DNA of 18,710 nucleotides from Treponema sp. Its GTDB lineage: Bacteria > Spirochaetota > Spirochaetia > Treponematales > Breznakiellaceae. Numbering within the stretch: the first letter of the stretch is position 1; each line of letters opens with the position of its first letter. Where the stretch lies: NCBI GenBank assembly GCA_031270205.1, contig JAISYA010000236.1:1-18710 (forward strand). Direction: 5' to 3'. Under the pieces are notes generated by a model. That model did no database searches, had not been told where the DNA came from, and saw nothing but the letters and a program-made list of their open reading frames with translations. Shown here one piece after another: positions 6,861 through 13,882 of the stretch. The position numbers were made by a program, and so were the translations under genes.

Positions 6861-8412
6861 TGGAAACTCCGTTGTTGGTTTGTTTGCTGTCAATTCTGAA
6901 AGCGCCGGAGGCAAAGTACATAATATTTCCGGTATTAATGTTTTCCCCTTCCACTTCCCCGACTAAACGCCCTTCGTTCATCACCTCAACCCGGTCGCAC
7001 ATGCCGATTATTTCATTGAGTTCCGATGAAACAATGATAACCCCGATATCCTGAGCGACTAAATCCCTCAGCAGCCGGTGTATCTCCGCCTTGGACGCCA
7101 CATCAATGCCGCGGGTCGGCTCGTCAAGGATTACGGCCTGGGGCTTTTTTGCCAATAATTTGCCCAGAAAAATCTTCTGCTGGTTGCCGCCTGAAAGATT
7201 CATTACAAACTGCTCTATGCCGTATGCTTTGACATTCAGCTCCGCAATCATTTTTCTGGCAAGTTTCTTTTCAGCGCCGTCCTGTATTACGCCGTTCTTC
7301 GCGACAAGGTCCCGGTGCACGGCGCTGATGTTGGGGGAAATGCTCATGTCAAGAAAAAGGCCGGTCCGCTTGCGATCTTCTGACATGTACAGCAGCCCCT
7401 GGGAAAAAGTCTTCCCCGATTTTTGCCCGGTGATGTCTTTTCCCAGGAATTCCACTTTTCCGCTTTTCAGCCGCCTCAGCCCGGTAATTCCCTGCATGGT
7501 TTCACTGCGTCCCGATCCTATCAAACCGGAAAAACCGAGGATTTCACCTTTATAAAGCTTAAAGCTGATGTTTTCAAATCTGCCGTTTTCATCGGTCAGG
7601 TCTTTTACATCCAGCAGGACCTGATCGTTTTCCATCCGGAGACTTTTCCGTTTTTCCGGATACAGCATGGTTACTTCCCGGCCCGCCATATCGTTAACCA
7701 GCCGCTGTACCGATGTAAGTTCCTTTACTTTATATTTCGATATCATATAACCGTCCCGGAGGACCGATACGGTATCGCAATTTTCAAAAATTTCGGTCAT
7801 GCGGTGGCTGATATAAATAATCCCTATACCCTGGCCCGCAAGCTGCCGCATGATTTTATAGAGCGCGTTTGTTTCGGTTTCGCTTAAAGTCGCCGTCGGC
7901 TCATCAAGAATCAGCACTTTGCATTGCCTTGATAATGCTTTGGCAATTTCTACAATCTGCTGATTTGAAATGGTCAGGTTCATTACCGGCGCGGTGGGTT
8001 CAATGCCGCCGCTGTCAAGCTGCCGCAAAAGGGCGCGGGCTTCGGTGGCCTGCTTCTTGAAATTCATGAACGCCTTTTTCCCCACATCCATGGGAACCTG
8101 GGACATGAAAATATTCTGCGCCACCGACACATCCTGACAGAGGGCGATCTCCTGATGCACAAAGCCGATGCCCAGCTTTTGGGCGTCAATCGGGCTTGTT
8201 ATTCCCGCCGGCTCTCCCTCAAGGTAAATCTCCCCGGAGTCCGGCGGAAAAAGGCCGTCTATAATATTCATCAGGGTCGATTTACCGGCGCCGTTTTCGC
8301 CGATAATCGCGTGAATCTCCCCGTGGTCCAGGGTAAAGTCCACGCCGAAAAGAACCTGGTTGGTACCAAACGATTTGGAAATATTCTTCAACTCCAGTAA
8401 ATGTCCGCTCAA
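6853..8412 (-). CDS. Sugar ABC transporter ATP-binding protein, RbsA/XylG type (two ABC domains)
   Basis: 519 residues from a TTG start at 8412, chosen because AAGGTGG lies 5 nt upstream. A GTG at 8421 is in frame but overlaps that ribosome binding site. Two ABC domains are in tandem. The first has Walker A GENGAGKST, a degenerate signature (LTISNQQ) and Walker B VLILDEPTATLS. The second has the usual altered Walker A of this family (GLIGSGRSE), a full signature LSGGNQQ and AVILDEPTRGIDV. This is the standard pattern for the fused ATPases of ribose/xylose/galactose importers, in which one site is catalytically weak. It powers uptake through the permease, whose start overlaps its 3' end. Confidence 0.92.
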   Translation of the reverse strand: MSGHLLELKNISKSFGTNQVLFGVDFTLDHGEIHAIIGENGAGKSTLMNIIDGLFPPDSGEIYLEGEPAGITSPIDAQKLGIGFVHQEIALCQDVSVAQNIFMSQVPMDVGKKAFMNFKKQATEARALLRQLDSGGIEPTAPVMNLTISNQQIVEIAKALSRQCKVLILDEPTATLSETETNALYKIMRQLAGQGIGIIYISHRMTEIFENCDTVSVLRDGYMISKYKVKELTSVQRLVNDMAGREVTMLYPEKRKSLRMENDQVLLDVKDLTDENGRFENISFKLYKGEILGFSGLIGSGRSETMQGITGLRRLKSGKVEFLGKDITGQKSGKTFSQGLLYMSEDRKRTGLFLDMSISPNISAVHRDLVAKNGVIQDGAEKKLARKMIAELNVKAYGIEQFVMNLSGGNQQKIFLGKLLAKKPQAVILDEPTRGIDVASKAEIHRLLRDLVAQDIGVIIVSSELNEIIGMCDRVEVMNEGRLVGEVEGENINTGNIMYFASGAFRIDSKQTNNGVSNA

Positions 8413-8448
8413 ACCATCCACCTTTTTTAGAAAGATTCAACTCCCCTG

Positions 8449-8476
8449 CTTTCCCAAAACCGAAGTTTTGGGAAAG
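8449..8476. other. 12-bp hairpin with C(UUCG)G loop between binding-protein and ATPase genes
   Basis: Arms 8449-8460 and 8465-8476 are perfect 12-bp complements. On the minus-strand transcript the loop is UUCG closed by C-G, an exceptionally stable tetraloop. No U-run follows, so it is not a classic terminator. It most likely blocks 3'-5' decay of the binding-protein mRNA or stabilises the 5' end of an ATPase mRNA started at the internal promoter. Confidence 0.75.
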
Positions 8477-8487
8477 CGGCCGGGACA

Positions 8488-8514
8488 ATTATAGCCCTTT
8501 TTGAAACTATGCAA
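8488..8514 (-). promoter_or_regulatory. Candidate internal promoter ahead of the ABC ATPase
   Basis: On the minus strand a perfect TATAAT (8493-8488) is preceded by TTGCAT (8514-8509) at a short 15-nt spacing. Transcription would start near 8481, putting the UUCG hairpin at the very 5' end of the RNA. The -10 is strong; the -35 and its spacing are weak. Confidence 0.35.
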
Positions 8515-8519
8515 AAACC

Positions 8520-8539
8520 CAAACAGACAGTCCTGTTTG
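8520..8539 (-). terminator. Weak intrinsic terminator or attenuator after the binding-protein gene
   Basis: On the minus strand CAAACAG, a 6-nt loop and CTGTTTG, then GGGTTTTTGC. The stem is only 7 bp and A/T-rich, so partial termination is expected at most. That would fit higher expression of the binding protein than of the ATPase and permease. Two further imperfect stems lie upstream of it in the transcript (8575-8619 and 8544-8568). Confidence 0.35.
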
Positions 8540-8623
8540 AGCTTTTGCGGAAAACACCGCTTCGCAAACAGTCCGGTACCAGGCGCCCGGACGCAGGAGA
8601 CCCCCAGGGCCTGGTAACCGCTC

Positions 8624-9721
8624 TTACTTTCCGGGGTTGCCGGGACCCAGCATGTCCTGAATACTTGAATACCCAAGGGATTCGGCATACTTGTCCACAT
8701 AGAAGTACTGGGCATTCTCCGCCGTTACCAGGTTAAGGCCGTTGTCAAGGTAGGGGATAAAGGTGGGATTCTGCCCCAGCGCTTTCCTGCCGTTCATGGG
8801 GTTGATCAGCTCAGGATGAGCGGCGGTAAAGAGCATGAGCATACCAAACCAGCCCTGCATACCCTGATCGGGGTTGATCGCGCCGAACATATCGCCGGTC
8901 TGGAGCATGTCAAGGATCTGCTCGTTAACGTCGCAGCACATAACCTTGATCGCCGCTTTGCCGCCGCCAAGCTCAACCGCGGCGCGGGAAGCGCCGATGG
9001 CGGAACTGGCTTCGGGCATAAAGACCCCGCCCAGATCGGGGTGCATCTGCGCGACAGTCATAACCGCCGAATAGGCGCGATCCGGGTCCTGATTGGTGGG
9101 GGAATCGGCCACCACCTGGATGTTGGGGAATTCGGCCTTGAGCGTAGCAATGAAGGTATCAATGCGGATATCGTGGTTGGTCTGTCCGGGATTGCGCAGG
9201 GTCATTACTTTGCCCCGTCCGCCCATAGCATCGGCGATGGCCCTGGCCGCGTATTGGCCTTCATTGACGTTATCGGAAGTGATATACCCGTTCCGGTTGG
9301 ATTCCGGAGAATCCGACGCCATGGTAATAATCGCCACGCCCTGGGCAACGGCCCGGTCAATCGGCTCCTTGAAGGCTTCCGCGGTGATCGGCGACAGGAA
9401 AATTCCCTTGGGATTTTTTGCCAGTGTCTGCTCGAATACCTCCACTTCCTTGTTGGCGTCATATTCGGTGGTACCTACATAGAAGGTTTTTACCCCCAGG
9501 AGGTTGCCGGCCTGCTTGAACCCTTCATAAACGGGGAACCAGTATTCCACGCCCGAAACGAACTGTACCTGATAGTATTCCTCATCAGGCGAACCGTGAA
9601 GCCCTACGGCCTGGACCGTGCCGCTGCTTGCCGCGCTGCCGCTGCTCCCGCCGCCGCATCCGGCGAGCGCCACCAGGGCCACGACGATAAGCGCCGCAAA
9701 AATCTTCGTTGTAACTTTCAT
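8624..9721 (-). CDS. Sugar-binding lipoprotein of the ABC importer (periplasmic binding protein, ribose/xylose type)
   Basis: 365 residues from the ATG at 9721, which has GGAGG 5 nt upstream. The signal sequence ends in lipobox LVALAGC (Cys22), followed by a Gly/Ser-rich linker, so it is lipid-anchored in the periplasm. The mature part is a type I periplasmic binding fold: a strand-helix start at VEYWFPVYEGFKQAGNLLGV, KGIFLSPITAEAFKEPIDRA, ITMASDSPES, GYITSDNVNEGQYAARAIAD (classic ligand-lobe segment), and VMCCDVNEQILDMLQTGDM leading to AINPDQGMQGWFGM. It delivers a sugar to the adjacent permease/ATPase. It is the first gene after the strong promoter and is separated from the ATPase by 211 bp carrying hairpins, as expected for a component made in excess. 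The ligand cannot be read from sequence; the downstream enzymes suggest a pentulose. Confidence 0.9.
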   Translation of the reverse strand: MKVTTKIFAALIVVALVALAGCGGGSSGSAASSGTVQAVGLHGSPDEEYYQVQFVSGVEYWFPVYEGFKQAGNLLGVKTFYVGTTEYDANKEVEVFEQTLAKNPKGIFLSPITAEAFKEPIDRAVAQGVAIITMASDSPESNRNGYITSDNVNEGQYAARAIADAMGGRGKVMTLRNPGQTNHDIRIDTFIATLKAEFPNIQVVADSPTNQDPDRAYSAVMTVAQMHPDLGGVFMPEASSAIGASRAAVELGGGKAAIKVMCCDVNEQILDMLQTGDMFGAINPDQGMQGWFGMLMLFTAAHPELINPMNGRKALGQNPTFIPYLDNGLNLVTAENAQYFYVDKYAESLGYSSIQDMLGPGNPGK

Positions 9722-9746
9722 TCTTTCCTCCACATTCGTATAATTT

Positions 9747-9764
9747 CCGGGGCAGTTCCCCCGG
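9747..9764. other. Hairpin at the predicted 5' end of the sugar operon mRNA
   Basis: CCGGGG (9747-9752), 6-nt loop, CCCCGG (9759-9764). The predicted transcription start is about 9766, so the stem would begin within 2-3 nt of the 5' end. That position is typical of stem-loops that slow 5'-dependent decay. Confidence 0.5.
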
Positions 9765-9768
9765 ATTG

Positions 9769-9800
9769 TACAATTGTAACATAGGAATAGCAGTTGTCAA
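9769..9800 (-). promoter_or_regulatory. Main promoter of the sugar operon with overlapping palindrome
   Basis: On the minus strand a consensus TTGACA (9800-9795), a 16-nt spacer and TACAAT (9778-9773). The -10 lies inside the perfect palindrome TACAATTGTA (9769-9778), and TTGTACAA next to it is also palindromic. A repressor bound there would occlude the -10. No regulator gene is in the window, so the operator reading is inference. Confidence 0.65.
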
Positions 9801-9846
9801 GAAAAAATTTACAAAATTTATGATAATTTAGCGATTTTTAAATCTG

Positions 9847-9875
9847 AAAAAAGTCACAAGATGATCGATCTTGTG
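9847..9875 (-). terminator. Intrinsic terminator of the rRNA methyltransferase gene
   Basis: On the minus strand CACAAGAT, 5-nt loop, ATCTTGTG (9875-9855), followed by ACTTTTTTC. It lies 55 nt after the stop of the methyltransferase gene (9930) and just before the sugar operon promoter. The same palindrome could also serve as an upstream operator for that promoter. Confidence 0.55.
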
Positions 9876-9929
9876 TAGTGTCCAATGCGGCGGGCAAAAC
9901 AGGGCTGGCGTTAGCCCCGGCATTTTTAG

Positions 9930-11147
9930 TCACAGTTGATCATACTGAAAAAAATAAGAGGGGATGGCGCCGTTGCTAATCTCCCTGCAAGAGTCCGCCT
10001 TTTTGCCGAAAAAAGACTCAAAACCGGAATGGTCGGTGATCAGGGCAAGTTTCCAGCCGGGAAAGCCCTCCCGCAGCGCCGCCATTTCCCCATAGGTCCG
10101 CTCCGCCGCCGCCCGGTCGCCAAGCCGCTTGCCGTAGGGCGGATTGGTAATGATAAAACCCGCTTCTTCCGCAAAGGGCGTCCGCGCCCTGGTCATGGGC
10201 AGGGCTGTGATCTGCGGCAGCCCCGGCATTTCCCGCCGCCCCGCGAACCGTATCCCCCTGACCGGCGCTTTACCTTCGGCCAGATCCCCCAGGCGCTCAA
10301 TGTTGGATTGGGCGATGGAAACCGACCGGCTTTCCCCGTCACTGCCGGCGATTCTAATGACCCGCTTGAAGTTAATCCGGTCCCGAAGCTCCCTCCGCAC
10401 GGATTCCTCGATCTTCAGGTCGCCGATAAGCAGCCCGCTTAAGGAAAAGCGCCGGTTCAGCCCAGGGGCCATATCCCAGGCGTACATGGCCGCCTCAATC
10501 AGAATCGTCCCTGAACCGCAAAAGGGATCGTAAAGCGGGAACTTCCGCTTCCAGCCCGACAAGAGCAGCATCGCCGCGGCGGTCGTTTCCCGTAAGGGAG
10601 CGGCGCCCCCTTCGCTCCGGTAGCCCCGCTTAAAGAGCGGCTCTCCGGACAAATCCACCAGCAGCGAAACCATGTCTTTTTCCACATAGACCCGAAGCTC
10701 CGCCGCCGCGCCCTCGCCGCTTAGCCGCGCCAGCTTGTAGTGACGGCAGAGCCGTTCCGCCGCGGCCTTGTGGACCACCGCCTGAATACTGGTTTCCGCC
10801 ATAAGACGGGAACGGCTGGCCCGCACCTTGACCACCTTCAGCCCCATGTCTTTCGGTACGAGCCGCTCCCAGGGAATCGCCGCCGTCCCCTCAAAGAGCG
10901 CGTCAAAATCATCGGCCCGAAAAAAACCCGCTTCCAGCAATACGCGATCCGCGGCCCGCAGCCCCATAAGCGAGCGGTACAGGCCGGCGGCGTCGGCCTT
11001 GAAGCGCACCCTGCCGAAAAGCGAATCCAGAACCTTGATGTCCAGCTTCCGCAGTTCGTTCGACACAACCTTTTCAGCGCCCACCGCGCAAAGGGCCGCC
11101 GCTGTCTCCGGAACGCTATCCCGCCCCGCTAATTCAGAATTTTTCAT
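9930..11147 (-). CDS. THUMP-domain 23S rRNA guanine-N2 methyltransferase (RlmL N-half/YpsC type)
   Basis: 405 residues, the length of the single-domain relatives of E. coli RlmL. The N-terminus (ALCAVGAEKVVSNELRKL, residues 19-36) and the region to about 165 fit the ferredoxin-like plus THUMP RNA-binding part. LFKRGYRSEGGAAPLRETTAAAML links to the methyltransferase domain. DPFCGSGT (207-214) is the S-adenosylmethionine loop, and NPPYGKRLGD (335-344) is the catalytic N-P-P-Y motif for amino-group methylation of a base. It acts on large-subunit rRNA in the cytoplasm; the exact nucleotide is assumed from family members. There is no ribosome binding site before the ATG, but an extended -10 (TGCTATACT) ends 6 nt upstream, which suggests a leaderless mRNA. 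It is followed by its own terminator. Confidence 0.85.
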   Translation of the reverse strand: MKNSELAGRDSVPETAAALCAVGAEKVVSNELRKLDIKVLDSLFGRVRFKADAAGLYRSLMGLRAADRVLLEAGFFRADDFDALFEGTAAIPWERLVPKDMGLKVVKVRASRSRLMAETSIQAVVHKAAAERLCRHYKLARLSGEGAAAELRVYVEKDMVSLLVDLSGEPLFKRGYRSEGGAAPLRETTAAAMLLLSGWKRKFPLYDPFCGSGTILIEAAMYAWDMAPGLNRRFSLSGLLIGDLKIEESVRRELRDRINFKRVIRIAGSDGESRSVSIAQSNIERLGDLAEGKAPVRGIRFAGRREMPGLPQITALPMTRARTPFAEEAGFIITNPPYGKRLGDRAAAERTYGEMAALREGFPGWKLALITDHSGFESFFGKKADSCREISNGAIPSYFFQYDQL

Positions 11148-11153
11148 GTTTGT

Positions 11154-11162
11154 AGTATAGCA
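11154..11162 (-). promoter_or_regulatory. Extended -10 promoter directly upstream of the rRNA methyltransferase start
   Basis: TGC-TATACT on the minus strand, ending 6 nt before the ATG at 11147. A start site 7 nt after the -10 would be the A of the ATG. No good -35 is seen, which is usual for extended -10 promoters. Confidence 0.5.
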
Positions 11163-11189
11163 TAAATCGCCGCCTGGGAAAGTAAAGGC

Positions 11190-12146
11190 TTACGGCAGAT
11201 TATCCCGGTTAACAATCTCTATTCCCGTGTCAATCGATGTCGAGGTATAGCCCGTTTTCCTGAGGGCGGCCAGGGAACGGACCCCTTCGTAGCCGATACG
11301 TTCAGGGTTGATTGCAAGGCTGCACACGATTATCCCCTTGCGGATGCTTTCCAGCACGCCCGGATCTCTGCCGAAACCGATAACCTGCACGCGGCCCACC
11401 ATGTTCAGATCGATCAGGGCCTGGGCGGCGGCGATGGTGTCGTTGGGATCGGTAAAAATGATCGTGTTAAAATCGGCGCTGTCCGCGCCGCCGCGGAACA
11501 GGCGCGAGAGCAGGGCTTCCGCATCCAGGGGGTTGAGGTTCGTTTTGAAGCCGGCGATGGGGGCGGCAAGGCGGCTGCCCAGGGCCGCGGTGATTCCCAT
11601 TTCTACCAGTTCCCGCTCGCTGTAAATGCCCGGCGATTTGTCGCTGTACACCACAGCCAGGCGGATGGGGCCTTCGTTGACGCCGCCCGCGGCAAGGCCC
11701 AGCCGCCTGCCCACGTCAAAGTTGTTGTTGCCGATAAAGGGCCAGGGCTGATCGTTGGGTACGTTGTGGTTGATGATCACAGTGGGAATCTGCATCGAGC
11801 CCAGCCTGTCGAGCTGGCGGCGGGCGGTGCTGTCGTCAAGGTAGGGACAGACCACAGCGCCGTCAATGCCGGTGTACAAAGCCATTTCCAGTTCGTTTTT
11901 TGCCGGATCTATGGAATGTACCGAAATCGCGGCGTTGAACTCCTCCGCGGCCTGTTCCGCCCCGGCGATGATTCCGGTAAAAAACGAGTTGCGGTTGTCC
12001 GGTAAATACAGCGCAAAATGATAATTGAGCGAGCCGCCGGAGGCCTGCTGGATATACAGCGAACGGGCGATGGAAAGCGAGACAAGAAAGGTGAGCAGGG
12101 CGAGAATACCGAAACAGACGATGCCCGCCCGCAGCAGGTTTTTCAT
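11190..12146 (-). CDS. Membrane-anchored periplasmic binding protein (sugar-binding type, no partner transporter)
   Basis: 318 residues. An N-terminal membrane segment (about residues 7-27, no lipobox cysteine at its end) anchors a periplasmic type I binding fold. Segments that show the fold: FALYLPDNRNSFFTGIIAGAEQAAEEF, GIDGAVVCPYLDD, IPTVIINHNVP, FIGNNNFDVGRRLGLAAG, TIIFTDPNDTIAAAQALIDL, VQVIGFGRDPGVLESIRKGI and ERIGYEGVRSLAAL. These match ribose/LacI-type binding proteins. No ATPase or permease of the usual partner type is beside it. Its start overlaps the stop of the Gx-type gene (ATGA), so it is translated with that operon. It may act as a ligand sensor or give substrate to the Gx/EcfT-like membrane protein; both are inference. 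TATACT also lies 6 nt before its ATG. Confidence 0.78.
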   Translation of the reverse strand: MKNLLRAGIVCFGILALLTFLVSLSIARSLYIQQASGGSLNYHFALYLPDNRNSFFTGIIAGAEQAAEEFNAAISVHSIDPAKNELEMALYTGIDGAVVCPYLDDSTARRQLDRLGSMQIPTVIINHNVPNDQPWPFIGNNNFDVGRRLGLAAGGVNEGPIRLAVVYSDKSPGIYSERELVEMGITAALGSRLAAPIAGFKTNLNPLDAEALLSRLFRGGADSADFNTIIFTDPNDTIAAAQALIDLNMVGRVQVIGFGRDPGVLESIRKGIIVCSLAINPERIGYEGVRSLAALRKTGYTSTSIDTGIEIVNRDNLP

Positions 12147-13438
12147 GGGGATAGTATAAACCGCGCGGGCAGCGCTCCGATAGCCGCCGGCAGCATTCCG
12201 GCAGCCGCCGTGAGCGCGGCCATTCCGGCGGGCAGCAGGATGCCTTTCACGTAACGCGAATGCGCGTTGCGTGAATGTTTTTCCCGCAGACCGTCTGTCT
12301 CCACGAGCGCGGGGGGCGCGGCATCCAGTTCCAGCATCAGAGAGTCGATTCCCTCAATGACGCGGCCCCGGCGGATAAGCCCCCGCCGTTCCCGCATCAG
12401 CTCCAGCATACGGAACGATTCGGCGAGCAGCGCGCCGGGGCGGCCCAGGCCGGCTGAAAGATTCGGGGCGGTCTTGACGCAGGCCGCGGAAAGCATTACC
12501 AGCCCTTCCAGAGTGAGGGCTTTTCCCAGTCCCCCCCACAGGCTTCCCTCCGTTATGCGCAACGGACCCCACACGGCCAGGATTTTTCCGTAGGGGACAA
12601 GCAGGTTGCAGAACACAATGCCCGCCATAATCAGCGCGGTTGCAAGCGGCCTGATTTTCTTTCCGGAAAGCCAGGCGAGGAAACAGAAAAAAACGAACTG
12701 GGGGATGCGGGACGGCGTTGATCTGTTACACAGAAAGAGCAGCGCCATCAGGAGAAAAGCGGCGAAAAGTCCGCCGCCGCTGAACAGGCTGTTCCATTGC
12801 CGCCCGCGCCGGAGGCGGCGCGTTTCGGCGGCCTGCCCGCGGGGCGGGAGCGGCGGAGCGGACGCGGCTTCTTCCGTTGCGGGGGCGGTTTCATTACCGC
12901 CCGGATACCGCCGGCCTGAAGCGTTTCCGCACTGTTCGTACCATTGCGAACGGCGGCAGAAGGTCTCGCAGAAAAGGCCCAGAGCCGCGCCGCTGATAAG
13001 CCCTGAAGCGAGAAAGGGAGGGGCAAGGAAGCGCAGCCCCGCGCCGAATACAAAACAGCGGGCCAGGAGCAATTGAACGCCGTTGGAAAGCATCGCCCCG
13101 GCGCAGCCGATGCCGGTAAAACCGGCGCGCTTTCCCATAACGCGGCGTATGCCGTACATGAGCGCGGCGGACGAAAAAGTTCCCGCGAAGGAAAACAAAA
13201 AAACATACGAAAAAAGGGAACCGGAAATAATTCCCTGACCGGCGGTCTTGAGCAGCGCCAGCAGAAAATAGTCCGCCGGACCCAGGATGTCAAGCGCCAG
13301 CAGCAGGGGAAGGTTTGCGAGGCCTATCCGCATAAAGGGGAGCGGCTTGGGGATCAGGTATTCAACGGCCGATAAAAAAAGACAGAGGCCCCCCAGCAGC
13401 GCCTGGGTGCGGGCCCTACCATGCCGCGGCGTCAACAC
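12143..13438 (-). CDS. Gx-family membrane protein fused to an EcfT/CbiQ-like domain
   Basis: 431 residues from the GTG at 13438, chosen because GGAGG lies 8 nt upstream; a GTG at 13447 would overlap that site. Residues 11-165 match the Gx transporter family, formerly named heptaprenyl diphosphate synthase component I: LFLSAVEYLIPKPLPFMRIGLANL, then LLKTAGQGIISGSLFSYVFLFSFAG and a further set of membrane helices. Residues 165-218 are an Ala/Pro/Arg-rich linker. Residues 220-431 are a second hydrophobic block with helices near 222-240, 247-285 and 305-320, a basic RERRGLIRRGRVIEG segment (349-363) like the coupling helices of EcfT/CbiQ, and a last helix near 400-425. This suggests a substrate-binding-like and a transmembrane-coupling-like part on one chain. 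No ATPase is nearby. The substrate is unknown. It overlaps the genes on both sides. Confidence 0.65.
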   Translation of the reverse strand: MLTPRHGRARTQALLGGLCLFLSAVEYLIPKPLPFMRIGLANLPLLLALDILGPADYFLLALLKTAGQGIISGSLFSYVFLFSFAGTFSSAALMYGIRRVMGKRAGFTGIGCAGAMLSNGVQLLLARCFVFGAGLRFLAPPFLASGLISGAALGLFCETFCRRSQWYEQCGNASGRRYPGGNETAPATEEAASAPPLPPRGQAAETRRLRRGRQWNSLFSGGGLFAAFLLMALLFLCNRSTPSRIPQFVFFCFLAWLSGKKIRPLATALIMAGIVFCNLLVPYGKILAVWGPLRITEGSLWGGLGKALTLEGLVMLSAACVKTAPNLSAGLGRPGALLAESFRMLELMRERRGLIRRGRVIEGIDSLMLELDAAPPALVETDGLREKHSRNAHSRYVKGILLPAGMAALTAAAGMLPAAIGALPARFILSP

Positions 13439-13802
13439 CGGTTTCACCTCCGCTGCCGGGCTTCCCGCCGCCCTCTTCCCCGATGAAAACCATCACCCTG
13501 TTCGGAAGACAGGCCGTCCACTGGCCCGGCGAATGGACGGCCCCCGAAGCAACACAGGTTTGATTGGCGCAGGGAGACGCAAGGACCCGCGCCGCGCCGT
13601 CTTGAATTGCAATCAGGGTATCGCCCAAAGGCCCGGCCACGCTTATGGTCTCGGCGGCGTCGCGGGGAAAAATCCATTCGCCGCCTTCGCCTTTCACGTG
13701 TATGGCGGAATCGCTCACCGCGCCTGAATACGCGAAAACAAAAGATCCCGCGACCACGCAAAACGCGGAAACCAAAACGCCGAAATCAAAAGGCTTTAAC
13801 AC
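13416..13802 (-). CDS. NusG domain II-containing exported protein
   Basis: 128 residues from a GTG start at 13802 with a poor ribosome binding site. An N-terminal hydrophobic helix (about 8-27) anchors or exports it. The body is a small beta domain with the NusG-II hallmark: SPCANQTCVASGAV (three-cysteine block start), PGQWTACLPNRVMVFIG, followed by a Gly-rich tail. Stand-alone NusG-II proteins are not the transcription factor NusG. They occur next to Gx-family genes, including in Gram-positive loci linked to flavin-dependent extracellular electron transfer; that link is from memory. Here it is the first gene of an operon, overlapping the Gx-type gene by 23 bp. No ApbE or FMN-binding gene is in the window. 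Function is not established. Confidence 0.75.
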   Translation of the reverse strand: MLKPFDFGVLVSAFCVVAGSFVFAYSGAVSDSAIHVKGEGGEWIFPRDAAETISVAGPLGDTLIAIQDGAARVLASPCANQTCVASGAVHSPGQWTACLPNRVMVFIGEEGGGKPGSGGETGVDAAAW

Positions 13803-13834
13803 GCTGATACCGATCTTCCACCGTTCAATAGAGG

Positions 13835-13843
13835 TTTATAGCA
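13835..13843 (-). promoter_or_regulatory. Extended -10 promoter for the NusG-II/Gx/binding-protein operon
   Basis: TGC-TATAAA on the minus strand, 32 nt before the GTG start, with a weak TTGTCC about 18 nt further upstream. It lies in the 80-bp gap after the chemoreceptor gene, where no clear terminator is seen. Confidence 0.45.
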
Positions 13844-13882
13844 CATAACCCATTCACCGGACAAGACGGCCCTCCCGCCGCC

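Noticed and set aside
8437..8715. Minus-strand open frame across the binding-protein/ATPase gap
   Set aside because: It overlaps the 3' end of the binding-protein gene in another frame, crosses hairpins and a TATAAT, and shows no protein-like pattern.
8816..9784. Plus-strand open frame opposite the sugar-binding lipoprotein gene
   Set aside because: Antisense of a clear binding protein with signal peptide. It has no ribosome binding site or motif and runs through the minus-strand promoter.
9855..9875. Operator for the sugar operon
   Set aside because: The palindrome is followed by a T-run in the direction of the upstream methyltransferase gene and lies about 55 bp above the -35, so a terminator is the simpler reading. 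A dual role is not excluded.
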